Positions 51,359-62,940 of a DNA stretch of 64,000 nt are shown one piece after another. Below the pieces are notes generated by a model. It saw nothing but the letters and a program-made list of their open reading frames with translations, did no database searches and had not been told where the DNA came from. Position numbers and translations under genes: made by a program. Numbering within the stretch: position 1 is the first letter of the stretch; each line of letters starts with the position of its first letter. Source of the DNA: Spirometra erinaceieuropaei (taxonomy: Eukaryota > Platyhelminthes > Cestoda > Diphyllobothriidea > Diphyllobothriidae); the NCBI GenBank assembly GCA_902702965.1, contig CACRXP010000630.1, positions 69,526 to 133,525 of the forward strand, in the 5' to 3' direction.

Positions 51359-54300
51359 ACTTGTCTGCATTTGTACATTTACGAGTGTTTCTATGGCTTA
51401 TGCCATTAATACGAATGCAAAATTTTACTAATCCAATTGGGGTTAATCTGAATCTCAATTCTTCCGTCGAAGTAATCTGAATAAGACGAGATTTTGAAGA
51501 CTACGTTGTTTTTGGAAATGGAGCCTCTTCTTGCTCCCAATTCTAGTTTCTGGATATTCACAACTTAGCAATAGCGCCACAAGGTAATTTTCTGCTTTAC
51601 TACGCCCGTACTTCCTCAACCTATGCTAGTATCTCGTAAACAACAGCGAAACCATCGCCAACCGAACGGCTGCTTAAACCTTACGTCAGATATTTTCCAT
51701 GCGATGTAGTTTCAGCTAATACTAATTCGCAGACAAAAAGACCTCGTTTTAATCGTTTAGAAAGCATTTAATATTTGCATAGCCGATTATTGGCGTCCTG
51801 GTATTCAGGGAAGTGTATGCAACCTTAAGTATAGTCAACGAAGACTGTTTGGAATGAGAAAAATAGCTTTTCTTTTGGAGAGAATGATTGTAAGCGATCG
51901 CGGCAGCACATTGACGAAGAAAGTACTGCAGTTTTTTTTCTGCTTTTCTTTTCGTAAACATAGTAGACGGTCAACCTGTAAAATTCCCTTGAAAATCATT
52001 TTCGGAGGTAACGTACTAGAGAATATTTCATATTTGATCAAAAGCATAATCATCCTAGACTTCCGTTGTGGACGCCTTCTGTTTTTGCGAATTAGGTTTT
52101 GCGTCTAAGCGTGCTTCTAAACATAACCTAAACCGTCATCTGCGGAAAACAACGTCCCTATACCCACAACATATTTAATGGCTTTCAAGTTCTCTCATAT
52201 TTCGAGGTTTTGATAAAGACAAACTATAGGACTTATCTTTTTATTCATTAGATTTAAAAAGCCGCTGAGGATTCAGTAAAATATTGCGAATGCGTTGAGA
52301 TCGAAAGTAATTCGTTGTCGTCAGAAGAAAATGCTAATTTTACAGAGGAAAATTTTCACCAATACAGACAGTAATGTTTATGATCGTATTAGTTAATCAT
52401 ATTTGGATTTCCTAGGCATTAACCGATATAAGGCATGTGATTTTTTTTGATTTTTACTTCTAAAACATCTGGGACATGCTATCGAGCAAAATCCTTTTTC
52501 AGAATCAAATAACTGTCCGGCTGTTGTTACCGACGGTATCCACCTTGTGCCACGCAACATGATGGGCAATGGGACGGTGACTTGCGCGCGAATTAGCTTA
52601 TATTATTAGAAGACTTTTGCCATTATCAGCATCGTGCACTCCTCCTTCACCCTCTTGGGCCGCGACAAAACAGAGTCAAGAAGACCGGAGACGGCATCAG
52701 GTGACCGGCGCGGCGTGAACCTGCGCCCAGGCGTACGACTGTGCCCTCATGTGCCCTACTTGTTATGGGTGCGGTGCCAAATAGCACCTCCTATGCTCTG
52801 ATCTGGCCTCGATGTTAGTCCAGCTTGCTGACTGATGTTCATGCCACATGTTGCGCAAATTCCTGGGAGATATTTATCCTGGGTGACATTTAGAAGATCC
52901 TTTAAACGTTGCTGCACTTGCGTTGTTCTGTTTACTCACTCGTGTACGTGGACAAACATGATGCAGTCTGAAATAGAAGTTCCCCAGGGACATAAATTTT
53001 TGCGTTTTTCGTAAAAAGCCATTTCCGGGCAGTGTAATAGTACTGTCAGCACCTCTTTCGCATTTTCGCCCAATTCAAGATTATTAACCTTTCATTTGGC
53101 GTTTTGGCCGATGTATTTAGACCAGCTGCCGATTCGTAAGGGATTTCTCGTGTATTCGTGCATATAACAGATGTTAGACGACATATTAAATGTCCATAAT
53201 GCGACTATCTTGTGTCAGCCTGGAGATTCCAGTGAATATCTGGGCTGAAGAGAGTTAACTCCTTATAAATAATCGTGTGATGTCCATCTGACGAACAAGC
53301 ATACTACTATTACTGTAAGCTTATATGATAGCCGCTCTAAGGTATTTCAACGTATGTCTTGCCTACAGGCCTAGACGCATGCTTCGTTAATGCTTACACG
53401 GTTTCACCGGGCACCTACGTGGCTGTCGTCCTCTTTCCGGACCCTGAGGTCCTCGCTAAGTGTTTTTGATGTATAAGCATCGGATAGATATATCCATTTC
53501 TGTCCCGTAATCAGGCTCGTAATAAAAATATAGCCGTTATTCTCGTCTCCAAATCTAAGGATTAGCCAACGAGAGTGCCATTAGTTTTTGATTAACGAGG
53601 AACACAACATATCTGAGATTTTGATCGTGGTGGTCCCGCACCTACAGGAGCGACTGCAGATAGACTTCAGGCCCAACTACTCTACGATTTCAAAGTCAGA
53701 TATGTACACCTAGTTGTTTGACCAGCGTGCGGACATCCAACATCCTTCCGATAGAAGCAAATAAGCGAGTTCCATGAAGCAGTTCAGAAAAAGAAGACAC
53801 GGCTGTCCAAGTTCATTCTCTTCGATGGGTGTTTAAAGCGGATGGGTACCGCGTACATTTGCGTTTCTTTAGCTTGAGTAAACTGTACCATCACCCCCAC
53901 CGCCCTTGAAATCAACCACCAGACCATACTGTATGCCACGAACGCGAAGACCCCTAACGCCACTCCAGTATCATTAGAGATTGATGTTCATAATGCCTGT
54001 AAGAATGGTATCGGCGCAACCAGCCTCCAGTAATATCTTCCCATATTAACACGCCCATTTTCAGGCTGCGGATTTCCTACTAAACCCTTAAGCATTTAAA
54101 TATTGAACCTCACCCGTATAATCATACACCATTGTCATTAAATTTCACATCCTATAAATAGAAGTAAATCTCTTCCCTGTTGTCATATAAGCTTGTCGTG
54201 TCTTCTTTCACTGCGGTTTTATGGCCTACGCCGTGTAAAAGTTCCCAGTTTTTCTACGACACTTAGTACTGTAAGCCCATTTCAATAAAGTTCATTTTTA

Positions 54301-55019
54301 TTTCGTTGGCTTTTTAAATATTTCCGTGTATGCTTCGTCCACTTCGGCGTCTGCAATATTTACGTTGTCGAAATGGGCGGCAACTTTGGATATAGTCTGC
54401 GTTGGTATAGCATTACATGATAGTGTATTGTACTAAAAGCGTTTGAGCCGGCAGAGAAATTTCATTGCCGGCAATTTTAACTAGAGACTCTGTTTATGTA
54501 TGAAGAGCAATATTAGTCGTCAGATTATTCTCTAGACAAGGGACCATGAAACTGCGTGACTGATGGGTACAATCACTAACTGCAGCTGGTCGCCTGACTT
54601 GAAAAACGACGGTACTAGCGGCCTACCTTCCGTGTATTACTTTTCTAACTTTTCATATCAACCTGACCGGTTATACACTTGTCGTTGTAATTTATAACTG
54701 GGTTATGAGCGCCAAGTTGGACAATCCTGTAGCCCCAATGAGCAAGTTCCATGTTACATTCTTGAACATGTGATTTCTTATGAGTGACAGCAAACAGGCT
54801 GGCCGGAAAGTTTGATATTATTAAGAAAAAACAAGACAAGAAAAGTAAACGTTATGACAATTTTGTAGCGGCTACGTTTATAGCATGACTGCACGGGATC
54901 CTCTTTCAGGATCGATTTTTACCACCGCCGTTACTTGCCATGACAGTAAACAGGATAATAAGGGAGAACAGAAGAGGGGAGTAAGTGCTCGAACCCCACA
55001 TACCGTCAACAACAGAAAA
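51359..55019. other. Intergenic DNA without recognisable genes
   Basis: Short chance frames only. A GC-richer patch at about 52540-52820 and a C-rich one around 53880-53960 stand out in composition but have no motif I can name. Confidence 0.5.
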
Positions 55020-55560
55020 GATTAATCTGCCCCAACGGAAGAACTTCCCTCCTGAACCTGACTTCGTCTTCCATGTACTTCAAACTGGGACACACGAACG
55101 CACTGTCCCGGAGGAGGGACGATGCTGGCCGCCAACTCAGGTGGATGCCACTTCCGTACGGCGGACAACCACCGCCGCCGCCGCCAACAGCAACTTGTTC
55201 CTACCCCCTCATTTAGCAAATTGGCCCTCGTCGGTAGCCACCTCCAAATGTCAGGTTTGATGAACGCCCTTGGTTCTTGAACGCAGCCAGACAGAATGGA
55301 TTCCGGGGGCAGGAGTCGGGGCAGGCGCAAAGATGTGTGGGGTGAGGCGGCGAGGGGACCGCAACCTGCATACGCGGCACAGGCTGCGTGAAGGGCTTGT
55401 GGGGAGGGCGGGGGAAAGGAGGGCCAGGAGAGACGATTGTGGTTGTGGCGGCGGCAGCGGCAGCGGCGGTGGCGGTGGCGGTGCATGTGAAAGGGTGAAG
55501 TGCCTGAGTCTCTCCAGCCAGGGCGAAAACGGTGCGCGTGTGTGCGGTGCGTAAGTGCAA
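55020..55560. repeat. GC-rich block with GGC/GGT triplet repeats
   Basis: GC content is far above the surroundings. The block includes a CCGCCGCCGCCGCC run near 55170-55185 and a GGCGGC/GGTGGC run near 55446-55482. Several overlapping open frames on both strands (up to 154 codons) follow from the lack of AT-rich stop codons, and they encode low-complexity Arg/His/Pro or Gly. It could be a promoter or 5' leader of a gene, or a compositional island. No start, splice or domain evidence decides this. Confidence 0.5.
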
Positions 55561-56070
55561 ACTGTCAAAAATGTCACTGCCTGATTCTGAAAGGCTACAG
55601 GCGTGTGTAGTGGGTCATAGAAGGACCCCGAGGCCTGCCAAGGGAGGGACAATACTAAAATCCCTACCGTTACAAATTTGCTACTGAGTCAACTCCTTCC
55701 ATTATATTTAAACTTGTAAAAATAAGTGAAGATTCCAGGCGGGACACTATTTCGTCTCCAGTTTCCCACACCAGATAACAGAAGGCAAACAACAGATGAA
55801 AAGGAGCAAAATGTTGCAAACCGCACGTGCCATCGTACGTCAGGCCTCTCAGGAATCCCAAAGTGCAGTTTTATTTGGCTGGAGACAAGCTGATTTTTGA
55901 TGAGAGTAGTAAATTTTCCTGCTGTTTTGTCATCAACAATAGACATATTGTTAAATGAAACAAACAAGCAGGTGTGAAAGTTGACTTCAAGAGTTGCAGG
56001 CAGTTTTCCCATCTATCGTATCAGCGGGACGTGGCAGTTCACATACTTGAGCCTAAGGACTTTAAGAACA
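55561..56070. other. No recognisable gene
   Basis: Moderate-AT sequence with short frames only. It separates the GC-rich block from the foldback element at 56073. Confidence 0.5.
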
Positions 56071-56072
56071 TA

Positions 56073-56903
56073 CAGTAGGTGGGCTAACTCATGAAATGTC
56101 AACAGAAATACCAAAATGCGTTTCTGCTTCGAAAAGATCAATTAAGTAGGGTTGTAAAACCAAGCATCGTGCAGCATAATTCTATAATGATTCAGTTAAC
56201 CCAGAGCGCCGTCTTTCGAGCAAACTTCTTTTTAGCTGTATCCAAGACCATACTCCGTAAAAATGACTACTTAACTAGCATGGATTTTTTCCTTTATTTT
56301 CGATGCCCCTAAAGATTCAATTATAGTTCGTGGAAAGCATGCATAAAATATTCTTTCTTTTGATCGTTCGGTAAAAAATTACGTCTTCTTCCAATTTTAC
56401 ACTCGACGGAAGGGCACAATTCAGTCTTAAAAAGTTTCTTATTGTGAGATTTTTTAATACCGTGAAATGACCCTTCATAAAACGTCACGTCTCTGCATTT
56501 ACCAATGGGGCTTGTAAAGTTAACAATGTAGCTCAAATCCACTGCTTAATTTTATGAACCCTATATGGTCCTCCTGTGCTGTCGCAGAGAAATGTATGGT
56601 TTACCGTAAGCCGAAATTATACGGCTGGTAGTTTGGGAACTCCGAATGCATGTTTTCCGTGAAATATAACTGAATCTTTAAGGGCATCGAAAATCATTGA
56701 AAAAAATCCATGTTAGTTAAGCAGTCATTTTTACGGAGTATGGTCTTGGATACAGCCAAAAGGAAATTTGATCGAAAGCCGGCGTCCTGGGGTAACTGAA
56801 TTATCATGGAATTATGCTGCACGACCCTATTTAATTAATCTTTTCGAAACGGAAACGCATTTCGGAATTTCTGTAGGGATTTCATGAGTTAGCCCACTTA
56901 CTG
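56073..56903. mobile_element. Foldback element, 831 bp, near-complete palindrome
   Basis: The element sits between TA dinucleotides (56071-56072 and 56904-56905). It opens with CAGTAGGTGGGCTAACTC and closes with the inverse, GAGTTAGCCCACTTACTG. The arms (about 56073-56345 and 56645-56903) are inverted copies of each other: the left has GGCTGTATCC-type and ACTCCGTAAAAATGACTACT words, and the right has AGCAGTCATTTTTACGGAGT. The roughly 300 bp core encodes nothing evident. A TA target site and CAG-start ends are typical of IS630-Tc1-mariner elements, so it is best read as a long-armed, non-autonomous element of that kind. No transposase is present. Confidence 0.85.
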
Positions 56904-56905
56904 TA

Positions 56906-59575
56906 TCTCAGACAGAAACGATATGAAAATTTTTGTTGAACTTCTCATTAGCTAAGCATTGAACACTCTAATGTCGAACTTAAACGATAGAACAGTAAGT
57001 TAAAAATTATTTGAACTGACTAAAGTCGCGGAAGAAGGAGAAGGGACGCCGCTGGTACGGCTTAAACAAAATCCAGATATTTAATGTACACGAAAACTGT
57101 TCACTGTGGTCTATATTGTCGTCAATGCTACTGCGTTCCAGGTAGCTCGATGTGAAGTGCTGCAGATTTTGTCATGTATTCAAACTCAGGCCGGTTTTGA
57201 CGAATTACCGTTTAGCTAAACGTGGTATAGGCGTCTGTTCCAGAGAGGGAGAAGGATATCAACCATAGGGGTACCCATTTATCTTATCCTCTGAAGCTTT
57301 AAATAAGCATCGAAACTTCCGAAACTCTAGCACAATGCCCGAAATTACTTTTAGATGAAAAATAACGTTTCAAAGAGGACAACTAAGGACAACTGTGGAA
57401 AGTCATTAATTGTCAGTTAACTCACCATCAGAATGATCCCGCCTCACAGATAATGATTCCGACTAATGACACAGATCCGCCTTCTAAGAATCCTACTTGC
57501 ATCTTGTGCCAAAGCTTGTGAGCCGGAAATAAGGGAATATAAGATTTCGGTAAAGGCAGGACATGTGACTTGGGTAGGTTTACTACCGAGAACTATCTAC
57601 TGTATTTGCATAAGTAGGCGTTTCTTGGCACAGGTTTTGTTCGGAGACCAGCCACGCTCCTCGACGTCTCTAGCCCCTGCAGGATGCCATTTTTTGAACT
57701 CAACCCAACATTTCTAAAAGTCAGCGGCATCCTGACAACACAGTGGGCAGAGTACTCTAGCGGGCTTTAAGAGCTTGGTAGTCTGCTTCTGCCATTTAAT
57801 AAGGCGATTTTCTTCGACAATTTGCTCTATTCTGCATCTGAAGTATCAAAAAAAGCTCCCTTAAATCTATGCCCCACCATCAGTTCGTCAGTGAGCCTAA
57901 ACACTTGCATGTAATGACTACCGTAAATTCTTCAAATTCGAATGATAAGATCAAAAATATTGTTTTTGCAAAAAGAGACATGTAACAGGCTTTTAGAAAC
58001 CCCTCCTCTGAAAATGGATTGGTTCGTATCGAAACCCATTTTCCAGAAAAAATGCTTGTACACGTAATGAAGTCAGTGCGGTTGTCTAGTTGGATTGTCA
58101 GCTAATATGACTATTGAATCATAACAAAAGTCCGTTTTATGTTTTTCGGTACTGAGGCACTTCCTATTGAAAGCACTTTTGGAGATATTAGCTAATATTC
58201 CACAAACATTAGCAGTGCTTTGTAATATGGACGACTATAAATCAGTCGATTAGAAGTTTTGATGAAAGTACGCTATTTTACCGAAAGATAAGGTCCATTT
58301 TATCTTAGATTTTCAAAATTGTCTGTCTCATTAGCAGTCGTGTTTCACGGCTTTCGGAAGAACACTTTGAGCAGAATAGGGGTTAGATCCAATTACAAAC
58401 AGCGACCTCTCTGCCACGAGACAACTTCGGAATGTCAAATGCCCAATTACTGATTTAATGCATTACTGTCGAACGGCTGTGCTGATTACCAAATATCCCG
58501 ATGTCTGACTGCATTCGAGGCCTAATTGGTGAACGTACTGCATTTGCGCAAGAGAACACCCACGCGGATCGTGGAACACATGCTGACAGTGAGCCTCAGA
58601 TGGTCTGTATAACTGACATCGCGTCCAGGCAGATTCCTTCGCATGCCACACGTAACTCAAAAATATGCAGATGTGATCAGAAGAGTCATCACTTTGTCAG
58701 TCTCAGTTAGAAAGTGCCCATTTATTAATCGGTTTACACTTAGACCTAAAATGCTTGCTGCTTCTTTCGCAAAACAGAAGGACTCCCCACCATAAGGCAC
58801 TTACTATTCAAATGTGCCATTTTTATGTAAAGATTGTTCGGCGTGCAGATAAAGTTCGGACTTGGTTACAGATCCATCCTTGATTCCGCGAATTTTTGTT
58901 GTTTAATTCGCGGCTCTAGTAATACCTTCACTGGTTTTGATTGAATCAAAAATAGAACAAACTAATCCTAACCATTGCATTCGGACCCAATTTTAGCCTC
59001 TGCTCATTTGCACAACGCTGGAGGTATGACTTCTTAATTACCCAAATGTCACTTCGGCGGAAAGGGCCTACGTCTGGCTGACAAAAATGGACAATAAACA
59101 AAACTTGGATCCACCACAATACCAGACCGACATTTGATTCGTTACCCTTTGCACGTTTGCTGCTTCTCTTTGATGGAAACCGCTAATGAGCAGATACGTT
59201 AACGCCCGCAGTAGGCATGACTCCGGACAAGCGACGGTCGGTAGAATACCATTACAAAGAACGCGCCGAATAACCTTTCTCCGTCATGTTTCATGTATTT
59301 GCTTTTAGGCCGCCAAATTTAGGATATAGACTGACCTAAATGGAAGCACCACGAATTATGAAAAATAAAAATTATGAACCAACATGACTGCTTTTCTCAT
59401 TTTTTGAGGTCACCTTTCCCGTCGATTCAAAGAGCGAAAATAAGTCGAATGGAAAATAACTTTCTCGTTAGAAATAACAAGAATCCAAAGAAACACGTTG
59501 CAGCGATGAGGGAGGGAGTCAAATAAATTGAAAAAGAGCCCGATTTAAAATCAGTTGATATGAATTGGCCGGCTC
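56906..59575. other. Intergenic DNA between foldback copies
   Basis: No coding or RNA gene is recognised; the longest frames are about 65-83 codons. I saw no foldback arm in this interval. Confidence 0.5.
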
Positions 59576-59776
59576 CTACGTCCTGGCCTTAGGCGAACTG
59601 ATGCTAGAACTTTCTCGTTGGAGCAAAGAGTGTAGTTCTAGGAATGCTCTGCCCGGGAACGACAATGAAGGATTCTTGTTCGCTAAGGTGAAAGGTTCAC
59701 TCGTTTGAGCACTTAAGCAAGCACAAAGAACCATCATCAGAGTCAATGATAACAACGGCAAGTGCGCAGTCTTCAT
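59576..59776 (-). CDS. Candidate small secreted peptide, 66 residues (unidentified)
   Basis: From the first ATG (59776) the frame encodes Met-Lys-Thr-Ala-His, then a strongly hydrophobic core with Leu, Met, Val and Cys, ending Cys-Leu-Ser-Ala-Gln-Thr. This is a well-formed signal peptide of about 23 residues with a plausible Ala cleavage site. The 43-residue remainder is rich in Ser and Leu, has no cysteines, no paired basic cleavage sites and no family signature I know. There is no obvious polyadenylation or splice context. At this length chance is a serious alternative. If real it would be a secreted peptide or the first exon of a secreted protein. Confidence 0.25.
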   Translation of the reverse strand: MKTAHLPLLSLTLMMVLCACLSAQTSEPFTLANKNPSLSFPGRAFLELHSLLQRESSSISSPKART

Positions 59777-59999
59777 AATGGTTAGTATTCCCACCTAACT
59801 TAGAAACTGCATATTCGCAGGTTTTATTTCCGTAAAGTGTCCTTCCAGCTAATGCACTAATAACCATAAAATGGCCGACTAACGAGAAATTATTTTTTAT
59901 TTGAACGCTTGCTTTACTAGCCTAGCATTTCGGTTCATAACAGAAGTGCTGGCAGAAAAAGCAACATTTGTGGGAGGCCGCTTTTAAGCGGTCGAATTA

Positions 60000-60985
60000 C
60001 AGTGCGTGAGCGATATCATGAAATGTAGGCCAAAATTCTGGAATGTATTTCCGATTAGGAAGGCTTACTTAAGTGAGGTTAGTGTATTGATTATTATTCA
60101 GCATAATCCTATAGCATTTCGGACTTGCCAGGATGTCGGCTTTTGAATGCACTTCCTTTTGACCTTCTGCGGAAATCCCACTCGGAGAAAAATGACTGCT
60201 TAAGTAACATGCATTTTTCCTATAGATTTCCGGTGGTCTCATAAATTCAAGTATATTTTACGGAAAACATGCAAAAAATATGCTTTCCTCTATTCCTTTG
60301 GTAGGAACTCACATTGTCTTAACATTTAATGCCCAAAGAAAGTTTATATTTTGGTTTTAAAAAAGTTTCTAATTATGAGATTTTTAAGACCGTGCGATGT
60401 TCATGCATGCAAGACCGCGCATGCCCGTTTACTAATGCTCCTCATGAAATGTACATCACAGTCCGGATCCACTGCAAAATTTCGTGAACTCTATGTGGAG
60501 TATTTTTAAAGACATAGAGAAATATATGATTTTCCCTATGCGCAAAGCGTGCACTTTGTAGACTGAAATTGCTAAACGCTGATGCAATGGCAGATCAGGC
60601 TAAAAAATATTCGGGAATTGGGAAGCTTCTTTGAAACCAAAATATACACCTTCTTCGGGCATACAATATGAAGACAATGTGAGCTCCTACCAAATGAGTA
60701 GAAGAAAGCATACTTTGTGCGTGTTCTCCGTAAAATATATTTGAATTCATAAGACCATCGAAAAGCAATTGAAAAAATTTATGCTACTTAAGTAGCCACT
60801 TGTTACCGAGTGTGCTTTCTGCAGGTCAAAAAGTGCATTCAAAAGCCGACATCCTTGCAAGTCCGAAATGGTACAGGATTATGCTGCATGATAATCAGTA
60901 TAACAACCGCACTTGAGTAATCCTGCCTAATCGGAAACGCATTCAAGAATTTTGGCCTACATTTCATGAGATCGGTCACGCACTG
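60000..60985. mobile_element. Foldback element, 986 bp, diverged subfamily
   Basis: Flanked by TA (59998-59999 and 60986-60987). It opens CAGTGCGTGAGCGATATCAT and closes with the inverse, ending GGTCACGCACTG. The arms are about 60000-60318 and 60673-60985: GTAGGAACTCACATTGTC on the left answers GACAATGTGAGCTCCTAC on the right. The core of about 350 bp has no recognisable coding content. The outermost bases differ from the 56.1 kb copy, but the inner arm words (ATGAAATG, TTCTGGAATG, AAATGACTGCTTAAGTA) are shared. Confidence 0.85.
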
Positions 60986-60987
60986 TA

Positions 60988-61580
60988 ATAGTAGCAGGCA
61001 CTTAAAGCCGAATTAACAACTGCCGAGCAGGCTTAATGTATGCCCAAACATATTGACAACCGCAACAGTTACTAATGCCTGCTCACACGCTGTCCATCCG
61101 CTGCTCTCCGGCACTCTGGGCAGGTAAGTTGTCCAGGCCGAAATCTGAGGTTGGAGAAAAATGGCGGAGGTGAATGAAACAATGCATTGAATCTTAACCT
61201 GTAAACAAATATTCCAACTGCTACTAATTCGTGCTGTGGCCTTTTCATGTTCGGATTTCTGTATCAATGAACTCATCGAACGAGCTGAATTCATTCATTT
61301 CAACGCAAGTGCAACAGTCTGGGTTCAGACTAACTTCCTATTCACCTGCAATGCTGCTGCTTTGCCCCAGCTAACCCTAATGTGGTAAACGGGAAATTTT
61401 CACCGCGCGTAAAACAAACGAGATTCCAGAGGCTGAATCCTCTTCTTTCCAAATGAAATTCTGAACTCATTTAATGTCTTATAGATAACGCGATGAAACT
61501 ACATAAACAGTGCCCGGCGAGTTTTTTAATGTCTCATGCTGGATCAAAATAGATTATTCAGAATCCGCCAAAACACATAT
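60988..61580. other. Short spacer between two foldback elements
   Basis: Contains a 93-codon minus-strand frame from an ATG (61294-61013) with no family resemblance. Nothing else is recognised. Confidence 0.45.
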
Positions 61581-61582
61581 TA

Positions 61583-62534
61583 CAGTAGATGTGCTGACTC
61601 ATGAAATGCCAACCGAAATTCTAAAATGCATTTCGATTCGAAAAGATTACTTAAGTAGAATCGTAATATTAATTGTCATGTAAAATAATCACAAGATAAT
61701 TCAGTTTCTTAAGGATGCCGGCTTTTGGATGAACTCCTTTACGGCCGCATGCAAAAACGACATTCTGTAAAAAAGTGAGTGCTTAAGCAGTATCATCGTT
61801 CTTCATTGATTTCTGATGTCCTCATACATTCAAACACATTTCGAAAGAACATTCATGAAATATTCCTTTTCCAAATTTGTTAGAAACTTACATCTTCATG
61901 GAATTTATTACCTGAAAGAAACGTATAATTCAGTTTCAAAAAACTTTTCCAATTTCTGTAGAATTTTTAATCCAACCTGCTGTTTAACTTGCATTCAGGG
62001 TCTCCAAACTACAAGCTGTATATTTTCCGTGTATGAAAAATCATAAATCCCTAAGTGTTATTGTGAGGAGATCACATAAGGTTCAAAAAATTTTGCAGCG
62101 GATTTTATCTATTTTTTGAACTTCATAAACAGCATTAGGAAATGCAGAGAAAAGATATCTTACGAATACTTTATGGCATTTTAATAGCATATGAAGATGT
62201 ATGATTTTCCTCACGCAGAAAATATACAGCTTGTCGTTTGAATGTCCTGAATGCAAGTGGAACAGCATTGCGGGTCGAAAATTATGCACGAATTAGTATA
62301 CTTATTCAAAACAAAAAATACCATTTTCCAAGTATCGACTTTGAAAAAAGTTCAGTTTGCAACCAAACGAGTACAGGAAAGAATAACCTTGTACGTGTTC
62401 TCAATAGACTATTCCAGAACATTCATACTACATATGTAGTCATTTTAATAGGCTGTATTTTTTTCTGGAAACCAGAAAAAACCTTGTTCGAATCCGAAAT
62501 CCTGAAATGACCGATATATTTTAAGATTATTCTG
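61583..62534. mobile_element. Foldback element copy (in composite unit B)
   Basis: TA dinucleotides flank it (61581-61582 and 62535-62536). The left end reads CAGTAGATGTGCTGACTC, and the other end on the reverse strand reads CAGAATAATC as in unit A. The centre, near 62.1 kb, is itself palindromic: TTGCATTCAGGGTCTCCAAA around 61989-62008 answers TTTGAATGTCCTGAATGCAA around 62238-62257. No transposase frame is visible. Confidence 0.7.
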
Positions 62535-62567
62535 TACAGTATTGAATATTACAACATTAATTCATAC

Positions 62568-62740
62568 CTTCCTCACTAGAACGAATCGCTCACGCTTGAG
62601 TCTGCCAAGAAGCGTGTATGGTCGTAGATGGCAGCCAACAGGATAACTCTGTCCTCTTTTGGGACGGTGGTTAGTTTTCAGAAAATCCTGCTCAATGTGC
62701 TTTTTATTGAACCTCTCAATTCTTTGAGATCCAGGCGCAT
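62568..62740 (-). pseudogene. Captured exon-like segment, copy B (unidentified protein)
   Basis: This is the inverted counterpart of 50273-50445, with the acceptor TTTAACAG and donor GTATGAA preserved and the frame open for the full 173 bp. Differences from copy A include Glu to Asp, Ser to Thr, His to Arg, Gly to Arg, Arg to Gln, Cys to Tyr and Asp to Glu, against two or so silent changes. That pattern looks like drift after duplication more than constraint. Either both copies are relics of a source exon elsewhere, or one belongs to a functional gene extending outside this window. Confidence 0.5.
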
Positions 62741-62940
62741 CTGTTAAAGGCAATAGACAGTGTGTTCGCACGCGTCAATCAATGAGTCCAAACACATTCC
62801 CAGTGAAGTTGATTTTAGTAAAATGCTGGTGTATGGGAGTGATAAGAGATAGTGGGTTAGATCCAGCTCTGATTGAACGTTCAAGATTCATTACCATGCA
62901 CTCTCTGGAACTATCAGGACACTGGTACGATCATGGTTTA

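Larger units (their letters stand above)
61583..62940 (-). mobile_element. Composite unit B: inverted copy of exon-like sequence plus foldback element
   Basis: Reading right to left it repeats the order seen at 50064-51356: CGTACCAGTGTCCTGATAG, CTGGATCTAACCCACTATCT, the exon-like segment, then the foldback element. It ends at the terminal repeat CAGTAGATGTGCTGACTC (61583), preceded by TA. Sequence outside both ends is unrelated to unit A. Its length (1.36 kb) and substitutions show that the two copies diverged some time ago. Confidence 0.75.

Noticed and set aside
55022..55652. Overlapping minus-strand ORFs of 154, 115 and 133 codons and a plus-strand Gly-rich ORF
   Set aside because: All frames are open at once because of high GC content; the products are low-complexity and mutually exclusive.
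61013..61294. 93-codon ATG-initiated minus-strand ORF between foldback copies
   Set aside because: ORFs of this length are expected by chance many times in 64 kb, and it shows no motif, signal peptide or splice context.
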